From Erythrobacter sp. YT30 (lineage in GTDB: Bacteria > Pseudomonadota > Alphaproteobacteria > Sphingomonadales > Sphingomonadaceae), in contig NZ_LMAF01000002.1 of the NCBI RefSeq assembly GCF_001542875.1, positions 767,501-831,500 on the forward strand: a stretch of 64,000 nucleotides of DNA. Reading direction: 5' to 3'. Under the pieces are notes generated by a model. The model did no database searches. It saw nothing but the letters and a program-made list of their open reading frames with translations, and was not told where the DNA came from. This document shows positions 1 through 10,856 of the stretch, one piece after another; the stretch's first letter is position 1, and each line of letters starts with the position of its first letter. The position numbers and the translations under genes are program-made.

Positions 1-1086
1 GCGCCCGATCCTTTGCAGCAAACGCGATGATCCTTTGGGAGCGCCCATTTGCACCACCAGATCGATATCGCCCCAGTCGATGCCGAGATCGAGGCTGGCC
101 GTGCACACGAGCGCGCGCAATTCACCAGCGGCCATCGCGTCTTCGACCTTGCGCCGCGCTTCCTTGGACAGGCTGCCGTGGTGGACGCCGATGGGGAGAT
201 TATCCTCGTTCACGTCCCACAGGCACTGAAAGATGAACTCAGCGAGAAAGCGGGTGTTGGTAAAGACCAGGGTCGTGCGATTCTTGCCGATGGCTTCGTA
301 GAGCTGATCAACCGCCCAGCGCCCCGCATGTCCGCCCCAGGGAACGCGTTCTTCGACGGGAAGCAGAATCTGCAAATCAGGCTCGGCGCCCTTCTCGCCC
401 AGCACCAGATCAGCGCTGCGGATTTCGCCCGTGCTATCGGGGACTTGGGGAGAGAGCCATTCCTGAAAGCTCAATGGGTTTGCAAGCGTCGCCGACAAAG
501 CCACGCGCTGCATATCGGGTGCGAGCTTTTGCAGCCGCGCCAGCGCCAGCGCCAACAGATCGCCTCGCTTGCCCGTGGCGAAAGCGTGGACCTCATCAAT
601 CACCACCCGCTTGCAAGTCCGAAAAAGCTCGAGGCTTTCAGGATAGGACAGCAGCAGCGAGAGGCTTTCGGGCGTTGTCAGCAGCACGTGCGGCGGCTTT
701 GAGCGCTGGCGCTTCTTGCGATCCGACGAGGTATCACCGCTGCGTGTCTCGACCCGGATGGGAAGGCCAATCTCCTCGATGGGCGTGAGGAGATTGCGCT
801 TCACATCGTGCGCGAGCGCTTTCAATGGCGAGACATAAAGCGTGTGCAATCCGTCTTCGGGCAGGGCCTCACCGTCGGTGGGGGCGAAATCGCACAAAGT
901 CGGCAGAAACCCGGCGAGCGTCTTGCCCGCACCGGTATCGGCAACAAGCAGAGCATCGCGTCCGCTGCGCGCTTTGGCCAGCATCTCTGTCTGATGCCGA
1001 CGCACGCGCCACCCCCGCGCATCGAACCAGTTCTGGATGGCGGCTGGGATTTCAGGAGTGGGCGAGGCGGAAGCTGTCACGCCCAT
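1..1086 (-). CDS. Ligase-associated DEXH-box DNA helicase (Lhr family), C-terminus cut by window edge
   Basis: N-terminal 362 codons of a superfamily 2 helicase. Reading the minus strand gives Walker A (ADTGAGKT, about residues 49-56), the DEVH Walker B (VIDEVHAF), motif III (SATLANP) and the start of motif VI (QRIGR) at the window edge. This order is that of the Lhr-like helicases found beside an ATP-dependent DNA ligase and linked to DNA repair; they usually exceed 800 residues, so more than half is outside the window. An in-frame TAG lies just upstream of the chosen ATG, so the start is well bounded. No ligase gene is visible here; it would be expected further left. Confidence 0.9.
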   Translation of the reverse strand, partial: MGVTASASPTPEIPAAIQNWFDARGWRVRRHQTEMLAKARSGRDALLVADTGAGKTLAGFLPTLCDFAPTDGEALPEDGLHTLYVSPLKALAHDVKRNLLTPIEEIGLPIRVETRSGDTSSDRKKRQRSKPPHVLLTTPESLSLLLSYPESLELFRTCKRVVIDEVHAFATGKRGDLLALALARLQKLAPDMQRVALSATLANPLSFQEWLSPQVPDSTGEIRSADLVLGEKGAEPDLQILLPVEERVPWGGHAGRWAVDQLYEAIGKNRTTLVFTNTRFLAEFIFQCLWDVNEDNLPIGVHHGSLSKEARRKVEDAMAAGELRALVCTASLDLGIDWGDIDLVVQMGAPKGSSRLLQRIGR

Positions 1087-1120
1087 CAGATGGGGCCGCG
1101 CTGCCTAGCTCGCAAGCCGA

Positions 1121-1987
1121 TCAATTGTTCTCGTCGGCTTCTTCGGTCTCGACTGCCTCTTCCTCGTAATCGTAGTCTTCATCCCACGCCGCTTCGGTAG
1201 CGCTGGAGCTCCCTTCGATCTCCTCGACCGAGTAACCGGTGGCTTCGGCAACCTTTGCTTTTTCCTCAGCGGAAAGATCGGCGAAAGCGCGCTTTTCGGG
1301 AAGATCAGCGGTTGCTTCAGCGATGCGCGTTTCCATTCCCATGAAGGTCTCCATCATTTGCGGCATCACCTCCATGCTCGCACCGATAATGCGTGGATCG
1401 CTCGACATGGTGAAGCTCTTGCGCGCGAAACTTGCGCCGGTGTCGGTGAGGAAGAACGCCTCGATCTCAGCTAGTTCCGTGTCATTGAAATTGATCGCAT
1501 AGAGTTCTGACATGGCCTTGCGCATCGAAGGCTCCATCGCGGACATGACTTCACCCATCATCTCGGGGAGGAGTTTGGACTCGCGGGCGCGGCGCTCTTC
1601 CCATGCAGGATCAAACAGCAAAGCAAGCTCGGCGGCCTGCTCCTTCTCCAGATCAAGTTCGAACGTGGTGAGACCCGTGCCTTCTGCGATGGCTGAGACT
1701 GCCGCACCGCCAGCGGCATCTGAAAGGGGGCCGAGCAGATCATCGAACATGGTTCCCATCATTTCGGCCATGCTGCCTTCAGGGATCATGAGTCCAACAA
1801 TGCGCGTGGCCTGGGGCAGGCGCGCTTCCTGATCGGCGGTTAGCGGTTCAGTTGGAAAGGCTTCGGAAAGCCCCGCCATCATTTGCTCCATTTCATCGGC
1901 GCTGGGTTCGCTTTCCTGCGCGGCGGCCGGGATGGCCGAAAGGGCGAGCGCAAAGCCTGATGCGGCGGCGAGAATGGTGCGTTTCAT
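1121..1987 (-). CDS. DUF2059 domain-containing secreted protein
   Basis: A 288-residue protein with a clear Sec signal peptide (MKRTILAAASGFALALSAIP, cleavage near AAAQE). The middle is Met- and Glu-rich. A DUF2059-like core reads LYAINFNDTELAEIEAFF followed by TDTGASFARKS, matching the family pattern of an aromatic-rich helix before a terminal 'S-G-x-x-F' segment. The tail is very acidic (about 40 residues dominated by E, D and A). The start is placed at the signal peptide; an upstream in-frame extension lacks any signal-like character. The function of DUF2059 is not established; export to the periplasm is an inference from the signal. Confidence 0.75.
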   Translation of the reverse strand: MKRTILAAASGFALALSAIPAAAQESEPSADEMEQMMAGLSEAFPTEPLTADQEARLPQATRIVGLMIPEGSMAEMMGTMFDDLLGPLSDAAGGAAVSAIAEGTGLTTFELDLEKEQAAELALLFDPAWEERRARESKLLPEMMGEVMSAMEPSMRKAMSELYAINFNDTELAEIEAFFLTDTGASFARKSFTMSSDPRIIGASMEVMPQMMETFMGMETRIAEATADLPEKRAFADLSAEEKAKVAEATGYSVEEIEGSSSATEAAWDEDYDYEEEAVETEEADENN

Positions 1988-2051
1988 GTGAGGTCCTGTC
2001 TTCGATAATCTTAAGGCGAGATATGCCCGATTGTGATGGCATTCGCCAGCA

Positions 2052-2738
<687 letters not shown>

Positions 2739-4210
2739 CAATCTGCGCCATCAATCGCTCAAGGCCTTCCTCGCTATCACTTTCCGCGCGCGCAACGAGG
2801 ACATCCTGCGTGTTCGATGCGCGCAGCAGCCACCAGCCATCGGCTGTATTGACGCGCACGCCGTCAGTCGCGTTGACTTCCTGCACGTCGGGGCCGGGAT
2901 TGGTGGTCAAACGTTCTGTCACCTCAGCGATCGCAGGGAATTTGCGCGCCTCATCCACCTGGAACCGCATTTCAGGCGTGTTGAGCATATCGGGGATAGC
3001 GCCGCGCAATTCGGTCACCGATTTGCCAAGCCGCGCCGATGCCGCAAGTAAACGCACGCCTGCATACAAGGCATCGTCAAATCCATAATAAGTATCGGCA
3101 AAGAAGATGTGGCCCGACATTTCCCCTGCAAGCGGGGAACCAGTTTCCTTCATTTTGGATTTAATAAGGGAATGGCCTGTCTTCCACATCAAAGGCTCCC
3201 CGCCATGCGCGGCGACGTGATCGAACAGCGCGCGCGATGCTTTGACATCAGCGATAATGGTGGAGCCCGCATGTGATTTCAGCACGTCTTCAGCATAGAT
3301 CATCAGCAATTGATCGCCCCAGATCACCCGGCCTGTGCCGTCAATCGCGCCGATCCGATCGCCATCGCCGTCAAAAGCAACTCCGAAATCGAGGTTCTTC
3401 TCCGCGACCAGAGCGCGAAGATCGGCCAGGTTCTCTTCCACCGTTGGATCAGGGTGGTGATTAGGGAAATGTCCGTCAACTTCAGTAAACAAGAGATGAT
3501 GCTCCCCGGGGAGCTTGGCAGCGAGAGCTTCGAGAGCGGGGCCAGCCGCCCCGTTGCCCGCGTCCCAGCCGACTTTGAGACTTTCCAAAGCGGCGGTGTC
3601 TATTCCGCTGAGACCTTCGAGCATGCGCTCGACATACTCGCCCAAGATGCTGCGCTCAGAAACGGCGCCGGCCCCAGAGGTCCAGTCTCCGGCGGCGGCG
3701 ATGGCCCCCAGTTTCTGAATGTCGGCCCCGAAAAACGGTCTTCCCTGAAAGACCATTTTGAAGCCGTTGTAATTGGGGGGATTGTGGCTGCCTGTTATCT
3801 GAATGCCGCCATGCACCTCTTCGGATGACGCTTCGGCGTAATACAACATCGGGGTCGCACCCATGCCGATCCGCACTACATCGCATCCGCTTGCCGTAAG
3901 CCCTTCGACCAGAGCTTCTTCAAGCATGGGGGAAGAGGTGCGTCCATCATAGCCAACCGCAACAGTCTTGCCGCCAGCCCGGCTCAGCAAAGTGCCGAAA
4001 CTGCGGCCAATTGCGCGCGCGTCGTCAGCGCCCAGTGTTTCGCCGATAATCCCGCGAATATCGTATTCCCGCAGCACGGTGGCGTCGAATTGATGGCTCA
4101 TGAAATGGGTCGTCCTGTCTTACGAATAATATGATTGCGATGCGGCTTAGCGCGCTGATCTTTCAGCTTTACCAGCGCCAATGCGCGACCCCTTATGGAC
4201 ACCATGTGTG

Positions 4211-4555
4211 TCAATCGTGTTGACCGGTGTCCTCTTCTCTATCGGCGTCAACATCTGTTGCCACCTTAGCCCCCTGATCAGGCAATTCGGCAAGCAGCAA
4301 ATCGCGCGCATCATTGGCTTCGTGGACCTGCGCATTGCTGCCGCCCTTGTCGGGATGGACCATTGAAACCAGCCGTTTATGCGCGGCCTTGATATCCTCT
4401 CGGCTGGCGCCTTGCTCAACCCCCAGCAGCTTTCGCGCGTTGAACACCGCCTGTGACCGTGTGGGCTTGGCAAACAGCCCTGCCCACGGCCATTGGCCTA
4501 GCGCATAGCGGTAAACAATCACCGCGACCCCAAGCAGAATTGCGAATTTCAGCAT
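4211..4555 (-). CDS. Membrane-anchored DnaJ-domain protein
   Basis: A 114-residue protein with an N-terminal transmembrane helix (LKFAILLGVAVIVYRYA) followed by a compact J-domain. The domain reads ARKLLGV..ASREDIKAAHKRLVSMVHPDKGG, with the HPD motif intact, so it can be expected to recruit and stimulate DnaK at the inner membrane. The architecture recalls small DjlA/TIM14-like J proteins. Its ATG lies four bases after the mipZ stop codon, so the two are almost certainly one transcript. A low-complexity acidic tail ends the protein. Confidence 0.85.
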   Translation of the reverse strand: MLKFAILLGVAVIVYRYALGQWPWAGLFAKPTRSQAVFNARKLLGVEQGASREDIKAAHKRLVSMVHPDKGGSNAQVHEANDARDLLLAELPDQGAKVATDVDADREEDTGQHD

Positions 4556-4559
4556 GCAG

Positions 4560-5390
4560 TTACGCTAGCTCCATTTGCTCAGAGCTGCGAGCAAAATCGG
4601 GAAGGTTGAGGTTCTGCAAGAGCGAGCGCAATTCCTGCCGCGCAATCAAATGGCTGGTGCCGAGCCCTCCCAGATGCTCCTTGTCGAGCAGGGTCAGACC
4701 CGATGGGAACAGCTCGCGGTAGATCACGCGTTCAGACAGCCCCTTCGACACGCGAAAACCCACACGCTGCGACATTTCTTTAAGAGCGCGCTCAAGCCTT
4801 GCCTGGTTGCGCGCTTCGACGTGGCCGGTGCGGTTGCGCACAACAATCCAGTCCATTTCAGGGCGTTTCGCTTCCAGAGTGACCTTGCTCCGCTTCATCC
4901 GCGCTTCCCAGATGAGCTCTGCAAAAAAGGAGAGCTTTTTCACCTTGAAGGTCTCGCCATCGACCTGGCCGATAAGGTCAAAATCAACAAAGCTGTCATT
5001 GAGCGGCGTCACCAAGGTATCGGCATTCTCCACCGCGGCGCGCGCAAAGGGATCATCGCGGCCGGGATTGTCGACAATCAGGAAATCGGTGTCTTTTTCG
5101 AGCCTTGCAATCGTCTTGAGCAAAGCCTCCGGAGTGTCTCCGCTAAACACTTCGGCAGCAGGCGTTGGCAGATCAATTCCGCGCTTTTCCATCGTGCCAA
5201 CGCGATTTTCGAGATAGCGGAACGTGGTGCGCTGACGTGGATCGAGATCCAGCATCGTTACCCGCGCGTCCTTATAGGCCAGCGCCACGGCGATATGCAC
5301 AGCTGTCGTTGATTTTCCCGTACCACCCTTTTCGTTTGCAAAAACAATGCGATGGGCGGTTTTCGTGGGAGCGGACCCGGTGTTGTTCAT
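4560..5390 (-). CDS. mipZ: Cell-division site-positioning ATPase MipZ
   Basis: A 276-residue ParA/MinD-superfamily P-loop ATPase. The deviant Walker A reads ANEKGGTGKSTTAVH near residue 20, followed by a switch-type MLDLDPRQRT and the Walker B-like FLIVDNPGRDD. In alphaproteobacteria MipZ forms a gradient from the polar ParB/parS complexes and inhibits FtsZ assembly away from midcell. The RQRT segment after the second acidic motif and the overall length fit MipZ rather than ParA (no HTH extension) or MinD (no terminal amphipathic helix evident). It is divergent from panC with a 101-base gap. Identification is by motif and length; ParA-like relatives remain the alternative. Confidence 0.9.
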   Translation of the reverse strand: MNNTGSAPTKTAHRIVFANEKGGTGKSTTAVHIAVALAYKDARVTMLDLDPRQRTTFRYLENRVGTMEKRGIDLPTPAAEVFSGDTPEALLKTIARLEKDTDFLIVDNPGRDDPFARAAVENADTLVTPLNDSFVDFDLIGQVDGETFKVKKLSFFAELIWEARMKRSKVTLEAKRPEMDWIVVRNRTGHVEARNQARLERALKEMSQRVGFRVSKGLSERVIYRELFPSGLTLLDKEHLGGLGTSHLIARQELRSLLQNLNLPDFARSSEQMELA

Positions 5391-5491
5391 TGTGAGATAT
5401 CTCCGCTCAGGATCGTTTGGTTTCGCCCGCTTGTGAGGACAGGCAGCGCTCGGTTAGAAGCGAAGCCGAATTTATCCAAGGGAGGGCCGCC

Positions 5492-6346
5492 ATGCAAACT
5501 GCACATAATCTGGATGTGTTGAGAACAATCCTTGGAAAACTGCGTGATGGAGGTGCGAGCGTAGCACTGGTGCCCACCATGGGCGCCTTGCATGAGGGGC
5601 ATTTGACGCTGGTTCGCAGGGCGAGAGAGGCTTGCGATCATGTGGTCGCATCAATCTTTGTGAACCCCACGCAATTCGGCCCGAACGAGGATCTGGACGC
5701 CTACCCTCGTCAGTTGGAAGCTGATGCGGATATGCTGGAAGGCGAGGGCTGCGCGCTTTTGTGGGCTCCCGATGTGGAGGCGATGTATCCAGAAGGCTTC
5801 GCTTCGAGCATTTCGGTAAGCGGGGTATCCGATGGGCTGTGCGGGGCAGACAGGCCGGGACATTTCGATGGTGTCGCGACGGTGGTGTGCAAACTCTTCA
5901 ACCAGGTGCAGCCCGATATGGCATTCTTTGGGGAGAAGGATTTCCAGCAGCTAGCGGTCATTCGCACGATGGCGCGTGATCTCGATCTTACGCATCCCCG
6001 TGCGCATCAGATTATTGGCGTGCCGACCGTGCGCGAGCCTGATGGATTGGCGATGTCCAGCCGCAACCGATATTTGTCAAAAGAGCATCGCGACGCCGCC
6101 GCGACTCTGCCGCGCGCCATGAAGGAGGCCATTGCAGCGATCGAAGCCGGTTCTGACGTCAAGACCACCCTTTCCAACCTCGAAAGCGCTCTGATCGAAG
6201 CGGGCTTTTCAAGCATCGACTATGCCGTGTTCGCCGATGCCAAGTCGCTCGCTCCCCTCACCGAAATGAGCAATGCCCCCGCCCGACTGCTGGTCGCAGC
6301 ACGAATCGGCGGCACGCGTTTGATCGACAATATGGGTGTTGGTTGA
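5492..6346 (+). CDS. panC: Pantoate--beta-alanine ligase
   Basis: A 284-residue PanC that condenses D-pantoate and beta-alanine with ATP to give pantothenate for coenzyme A. Signature segments are LVPTMGALHEGHLTL (HxGH ATP site), SIFVNPTQFGPNEDL, FFGEKDFQQL and the KMSKS-like end MSSRNRYLS. The start ATG follows GGAGG by seven bases, whereas a longer in-frame 5' extension has no ribosome site and no family similarity. Neighbours are mipZ (divergent) and a tRNA gene, so panC appears monocistronic. Confidence 0.96.
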   Translation: MQTAHNLDVLRTILGKLRDGGASVALVPTMGALHEGHLTLVRRAREACDHVVASIFVNPTQFGPNEDLDAYPRQLEADADMLEGEGCALLWAPDVEAMYPEGFASSISVSGVSDGLCGADRPGHFDGVATVVCKLFNQVQPDMAFFGEKDFQQLAVIRTMARDLDLTHPRAHQIIGVPTVREPDGLAMSSRNRYLSKEHRDAAATLPRAMKEAIAAIEAGSDVKTTLSNLESALIEAGFSSIDYAVFADAKSLAPLTEMSNAPARLLVAARIGGTRLIDNMGVG

Positions 6347-6451
6347 GGTTTTTGCGGAGTTACCAAGCGCCGTCCGCACCAACTAATTATTGACGCCTGC
6401 CAAGAAATAATGCCAATGCGCCCCGGCCTGGAACAAGGACGCTTGAAGCGG

Positions 6452-6525
6452 GCGGGTATAGCATAGTGGTAATGCTCCAGCCTTCCAAGCTGGCTAGGGG
6501 GGTTCGATTCCCCCTACCCGCTCCA
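6452..6525 (+). tRNA. tRNA-Gly (anticodon UCC)
   Basis: A 74-nucleotide cloverleaf with encoded CCA. The acceptor GCGGGTA pairs with TACCCGC. The anticodon stem CCAGC/GCTGG encloses loop CTTCCAA with TCC at 6484-6486, which reads GGA and GGG. The T arm GGGGG-TTCGATT-CCCCC is perfect. It stands alone between panC and cysD. Confidence 0.97.
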
Positions 6526-6640
6526 CCGCTCTTCGGGCTTGCAACACCCCTTTTGAGATGCGCCGTGCTCTATTTGGGCCTTGCGGGCTTGCCCGAAAAG
6601 CGGACTTGTATTGTGCACTGCAACGTCTAGCTGCACCAAT

Positions 6641-7543
6641 ATGCGAACACTCACACACCTTGAACGGCTCGAAGCCGAGAGCATTCATATTTTCCGTGAA
6701 GTCGTGGCCGAAGCAGAAAAGCCGGTCATGCTCTATTCGGTCGGCAAGGATTCCTCGGTCATGCTGCATCTGGCGCGCAAGGCCTTCTATCCCTCGCCGC
6801 CGCCCTTCCCGATGCTTCATGTCGCATCCGGCTGGGACTTTCAGGCTTTGCTCGATCACCGCGACAAGACGGTGAAGGAATACGGGCTGGAACTCATCGT
6901 TGCGCAGAACGAAGAGGCCGAAGAACAGGGTATCAATCCGTTTGACACCGGCAGTGCGCTCTATTCGCAGGCGCAGCTCACCGATCCTTTGAAGCGCGCA
7001 TTGACCGCGCATGGTTTTGACGCGGCATTTGGTGGCGGCAGGCGTGATGAGGAAAAGGCGCGCGCGAAAGAGCGTGTGTTCTCCTTCCGCACAGCGTCAC
7101 ATCGCTGGGATCCCAAGAACCAGCGGCCCGAACTGTGGAACCTCTACAACGCGAAGAAGAGCAAGGATGAAAGCATCCGCGTCTTCCCGATCTCGAATTG
7201 GACCGAGCTTGATATCTGGCAGTACATCGCGCTCGAAAAGATCGATATCGTCCCGCTCTATCTCAGCCAAAAGCGGCCCACTGTGACACGCGATGGACTT
7301 ATCCTCGTGGTCGATGATGATCGCTTCCGCTTCGAAGATGGCGAAGAAGTTGTGGAACGTTCGGTGCGCTTCCGCACGCTTGGTTGTTATCCGCTGACCG
7401 GGGCAACCGAAAGCGATGCAACCGACATGAACCTGATCATTCAGGAAATGCTGCTTGCCACCGGTTCAGAACGTCAGGGCCGCGCAATCGACAAGGGGCA
7501 GTCCGCATCGATGGAAGACAAGAAACAAGAGGGGTATTTCTGA
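6641..7543 (+). CDS. cysD: Sulfate adenylyltransferase subunit 2
   Basis: A 300-residue PP-loop enzyme that makes adenosine 5'-phosphosulfate from sulfate and ATP with CysN. The PP-loop is [29 protein letters not shown] and the C-terminal [15 protein letters not shown] are typical of CysD. The start ATG ([14 protein letters not shown]) matches the family N-terminus; an upstream extension overlapping low-quality sequence was rejected. It overlaps the next gene by TGATG, so translation of cysD and cysNC is likely coupled. Confidence 0.96.
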   Translation: MRTLTHLERLEAESIHIFREVVAEAEKPVMLYSVGKDSSVMLHLARKAFYPSPPPFPMLHVASGWDFQALLDHRDKTVKEYGLELIVAQNEEAEEQGINPFDTGSALYSQAQLTDPLKRALTAHGFDAAFGGGRRDEEKARAKERVFSFRTASHRWDPKNQRPELWNLYNAKKSKDESIRVFPISNWTELDIWQYIALEKIDIVPLYLSQKRPTVTRDGLILVVDDDRFRFEDGEEVVERSVRFRTLGCYPLTGATESDATDMNLIIQEMLLATGSERQGRAIDKGQSASMEDKKQEGYF

Positions 7544-9477
7544 TGAACGATCAAACCACCCCAACCGCAGCCGAATCCAGTTTCCAGGTCGATTCGCTGA
7601 TCGCCGAGGATATCGACGCCTATCTCGATCAGCATCAGCACAAGAGCCTGCTGCGCTTCATCACTTGCGGCAGCGTGGACGATGGCAAATCGACACTGAT
7701 CGGGCGCCTCCTCTACGATTCCAAAATGATCTTTGAAGATCAGCTGGCAGCCCTTGAAACCGACAGCAAAAAAGTGGGCACGCAGGGCGAGGAGATTGAC
7801 TTTGCGCTGCTGGTCGATGGCCTTGCAGCCGAGCGCGAACAGGGCATCACCATCGATGTCGCCTATCGCTTCTTTACGACCGAGAAACGCAAATTCATCG
7901 TCGCCGATACGCCGGGGCATGAACAATACACGCGTAACATGGTCACCGGGGCATCGACTGCCGATCTTGCCGTCATTCTGGTCGATGCGCGCAAAGGCGT
8001 GCTCGTGCAGACGCGGCGGCATTCGTATCTGACACATCTTCTCGGCATCAAGCACCTGGTGCTGGCGGTGAACAAGATGGACCTTGTCGATTATGACGAG
8101 GGCACTTTTGATCAGATCGTCGCGGATTATGCTGCGTTCGCAAAGGAAGTCGGCATTGAGGACTTCACCGCGATCCCGATTTCGGGATTCAAGGGCGACA
8201 ACATCACAGCGGCTCCTTCAGGCAACACTCCCTGGTATCAGGGCCCCTCGCTGATTGATCATCTCGAGACCGTCGAGCTCGCCAACGAGGCCGCGCAAGA
8301 GCGGTCTTTCCGTATGCCGGTGCAATGGGTGAACCGCCCCAATCTCGATTTCCGCGGATTTGCCGGCCTGATCTCAAGCGGCACGATCCACCCAGGCGAC
8401 AGCGTTCGCATTGTCCCTGCGGGTAAGACCAGTACTGTCAAATCGATCGAGACTTTCGATGGTCAGCTTGACGAGGCAGTTGCAGGCCAATCGGTGACCA
8501 TCACGCTTAATGACGAAGTTGATTGCAGCCGCGGCGACGTGATTGCCGCTGCCGATGATCCGCCCGAGGCCTCCGATCAATTCTCGGCCACCATTGTTTG
8601 GATGGACGAAACCGCAATGAAGCCGGGGCGCGGATACTGGATGAAGATCGGAAGCCAGATGGTCACCGCCACCGTCCAACCGCCCAAGCACGAGGTTGAC
8701 GTCAACACCTTCGATCATCTGGCGGCGAAAACGCTGGAGCTGAACTCTATCGGCGTGTGCGAATTTGCGACTGACAAGCCGATTGTCTTTGAGCCCTATG
8801 ATAGCTCGCGCCAGCTTGGCGGGTTTATCCTGATCGATAAATTCACCAACGCCACTGTCGGCGCGGGGATGATTGATTTCAGCCTGCGCCGCGCGCAAAA
8901 CGTGCATTGGCAGCCGACGTCTACGAGCCGTGAAGAGCACGCTTTGATGAAGAACCAGACACCGCGCGTGCTGTGGTTCACCGGGCTTTCCGGTTCGGGC
9001 AAATCGACAATCGCCAACGAGGTTGAAAAACAGCTCGCGCTGATGAACCGCCACACCTTCCTCCTCGATGGAGACAATGTGCGGCACGGCCTTAACAAGG
9101 ATCTGGGCTTTACCGAGACCGACCGGATTGAGAACATCCGCCGCATTGGTGAGGTCGCCAAGCTGATGACAGATGCGGGCCTGATCGTGCTCACCGCGTT
9201 TATCTCACCGTTCCGGGCAGAGCGCCGCATGGTGCGCGAGATGATGGGCGAGGGCGAGTTTATCGAGATCTTCGTCGATACCCCGCTCGAAATCGCTGAA
9301 AAGCGCGATGTGAAGGGCCTTTATAAAAAGGCGCGCTCGGGTGAGCTCAAGAACTTCACCGGGATCGACAGCCCCTACGAAGCGCCGGAGAACGCCGAAA
9401 TTCACGTCAACACGGTGGATATGACACCGGTTGAGGCGGCGGAATACATCATCAAGCAGATCATGCCGCTCAAATGA
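7543..9477 (+). CDS. cysNC: Bifunctional sulfate adenylyltransferase subunit 1/adenylylsulfate kinase
   Basis: A 644-residue fusion. The N-terminal GTPase (CysN) shows G1 [16 protein letters not shown]3 [12 protein letters not shown] and G4 NKMDLV, followed by EF-Tu-like beta-barrels. From about residue 468 a complete APS kinase (CysC) follows, with P-loop GLSGSGKST and [15 protein letters not shown]. The protein drives APS synthesis by GTP hydrolysis and then phosphorylates APS to PAPS. The fusion is common in alphaproteobacteria. Its stop codon overlaps the cysQ start (ATGA). Confidence 0.97.
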   Translation: MNDQTTPTAAESSFQVDSLIAEDIDAYLDQHQHKSLLRFITCGSVDDGKSTLIGRLLYDSKMIFEDQLAALETDSKKVGTQGEEIDFALLVDGLAAEREQGITIDVAYRFFTTEKRKFIVADTPGHEQYTRNMVTGASTADLAVILVDARKGVLVQTRRHSYLTHLLGIKHLVLAVNKMDLVDYDEGTFDQIVADYAAFAKEVGIEDFTAIPISGFKGDNITAAPSGNTPWYQGPSLIDHLETVELANEAAQERSFRMPVQWVNRPNLDFRGFAGLISSGTIHPGDSVRIVPAGKTSTVKSIETFDGQLDEAVAGQSVTITLNDEVDCSRGDVIAAADDPPEASDQFSATIVWMDETAMKPGRGYWMKIGSQMVTATVQPPKHEVDVNTFDHLAAKTLELNSIGVCEFATDKPIVFEPYDSSRQLGGFILIDKFTNATVGAGMIDFSLRRAQNVHWQPTSTSREEHALMKNQTPRVLWFTGLSGSGKSTIANEVEKQLALMNRHTFLLDGDNVRHGLNKDLGFTETDRIENIRRIGEVAKLMTDAGLIVLTAFISPFRAERRMVREMMGEGEFIEIFVDTPLEIAEKRDVKGLYKKARSGELKNFTGIDSPYEAPENAEIHVNTVDMTPVEAAEYIIKQIMPLK

Positions 9478-10244
9478 CGGACACTGCAATGATCGACCCG
9501 AAAACAATGACCGACGCCGAACTCGCGGCGCATCTTGCCGAAGTGGCGGGGCGCATCCTTCTCGATGTTCGCTCTTCTGGCATGTTCGAGGGCAAGGCTC
9601 TTGGCAAAGCGGGCGATGCGACCGCGAACGAATTCCTGTGCCATGCCATCCGGTCAGCACGGCCCGATGATGGGCTGCTGTCCGAAGAGGAAAAGGACGA
9701 CACCGCACGCTGCTCGATGAGCCGTGTCTGGATTGTCGATCCGGTCGACGGCACCCGCGAATATGGCGAGCAGCGGAGCGATTGGGCGGTGCATATCGGC
9801 CTTTCGATTGACGGTGTTGCACACACCGGTGCGGTTGCGCTTCCTGGGCTTGATGGCGGCACTGTCCTTCGCACTGATCAGGTGAGCGACTTGAAGCCAG
9901 CCGCCGATGCGCCGCGCTTCCTTGTCAGCCGCACGCGCCCTGCAAAAGAAGCCGTCGCTGTCAGCGAAGCCATGGGCGGCGAACTGGTAGGCATGGGCAG
10001 TGCAGGCGCCAAAGCCATGGCGGTGGTGCGCGGCGAAGCGGAGATTTATCTCCATTCTGGCGGCCAATACGAATGGGACAGCTGCGCGCCTGTCGCTGTG
10101 GCGCAGGCTTATGGCCTTCATTGCAGCCGCATCGATGGATCACCGATCCGGTATAACCGGCAGGACGTGTACCTGCCTGACCTGCTGATTTGTCGGCCCG
10201 AATATGCGGACAAGGTGCTGGAGCTAGTCGCCGGTCTCGGTTGA
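9474..10244 (+). CDS. cysQ: 3'(2'),5'-bisphosphate nucleotidase CysQ
   Basis: A 256-residue member of the lithium-sensitive inositol-monophosphatase superfamily. It removes the 3'-phosphate of PAP or PAPS. Metal-binding motifs are [20 protein letters not shown] and, near the C-terminus, [13 protein letters not shown]. Its position as third gene after cysD and cysNC, with a four-base overlap, supports recycling of the by-product of sulfation or PAPS reduction rather than inositol metabolism. The 3' end overlaps the convergent lipoprotein gene by 21 bases. Confidence 0.93.
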   Translation: MTDTAMIDPKTMTDAELAAHLAEVAGRILLDVRSSGMFEGKALGKAGDATANEFLCHAIRSARPDDGLLSEEEKDDTARCSMSRVWIVDPVDGTREYGEQRSDWAVHIGLSIDGVAHTGAVALPGLDGGTVLRTDQVSDLKPAADAPRFLVSRTRPAKEAVAVSEAMGGELVGMGSAGAKAMAVVRGEAEIYLHSGGQYEWDSCAPVAVAQAYGLHCSRIDGSPIRYNRQDVYLPDLLICRPEYADKVLELVAGLG

Positions 10245-10823
10245 ATTGCCGATCTTATCGAGATCGACATCAATCACTTCGGGGACCACGGGGATCTCAA
10301 TCTCAACCCTACGGTTGGCCTTGCGCCCGGCCTCATTGGGTGAACCATCAGGAAGCGCATTGGGCTGCGCTGGGTTTTGTTCTCCGAAGACGATCACATC
10401 AATCCGCTCTTCGTTCACCCCTTGACCGATCAGCCAACCGGCAACCGCAAGTCCGCGCGCTTGCGATGCATCCTCGTTCATGGCGTCAGTGCCGGAGGAA
10501 TCGCTGTGCGTGCGCAGAACAATAGGCCCGCCGCGCTTCATCTGCGGGGAGGCGAGCACTTTTTCGAGCTCAGCGACTGCATCGGCATCCAATTCGTCAC
10601 CGCCGTCTGGAAAACCAATTGTCGCCTCGAGAGTCTCCAGGGTTTCTTCCTCGGCTTCGGGCGGGGCAACTTCTGGACGCAGGATTGAAACGCCGCCTGT
10701 TTCTTCACCCTCGCTAGCCGCATCCCCTTCAGGCTCGGTGGTCCCACGCTCAGGGCTCTGATTGCACGCGGCAAGCAGCAGCAGGGCTGAGAGACCAAAA
10801 AGAGCAGAGGCAGGCTTGAACAT
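10224..10823 (-). CDS. OmpA-family lipoprotein
   Basis: A 199-residue protein with a lipoprotein signal (LFGLSALLLLAAC, lipobox LAAC with Cys-20) and a Glu-rich linker. The C-terminal OmpA-like domain contains IVLRTHSDSSGTDAMNEDAS and QARGLAVAGWLI, and ends NEAGRKANRRVEIEI. The NRRVE tail is typical of the peptidoglycan-binding fold. It is probably outer-membrane anchored and contacts peptidoglycan in the periplasm. A short spacer separates it from the antiporter gene upstream on the same strand. Confidence 0.85.
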   Translation of the reverse strand: MFKPASALFGLSALLLLAACNQSPERGTTEPEGDAASEGEETGGVSILRPEVAPPEAEEETLETLEATIGFPDGGDELDADAVAELEKVLASPQMKRGGPIVLRTHSDSSGTDAMNEDASQARGLAVAGWLIGQGVNEERIDVIVFGEQNPAQPNALPDGSPNEAGRKANRRVEIEIPVVPEVIDVDLDKIGNSTETGD

Positions 10824-10856
10824 GGGTGAAGCGGCGTCCTTGTAACTGGCGGGGAT

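Noticed and set aside
49..702. 217-codon plus-strand frame opposite the helicase
   Set aside because: It is the antisense shadow of the helicase; the minus strand carries all helicase motifs in order, and the plus frame has no recognisable family.
4575..5312. 245-codon plus-strand frame
   Set aside because: Antisense of mipZ, with no ribosome site and composition typical of a shadow of a GC-rich gene.
6347..6400. Hairpin TGCGGA/TCCGCA after panC as terminator
   Set aside because: Six-base stem with a 14-base loop and no T-run; too weak to call.
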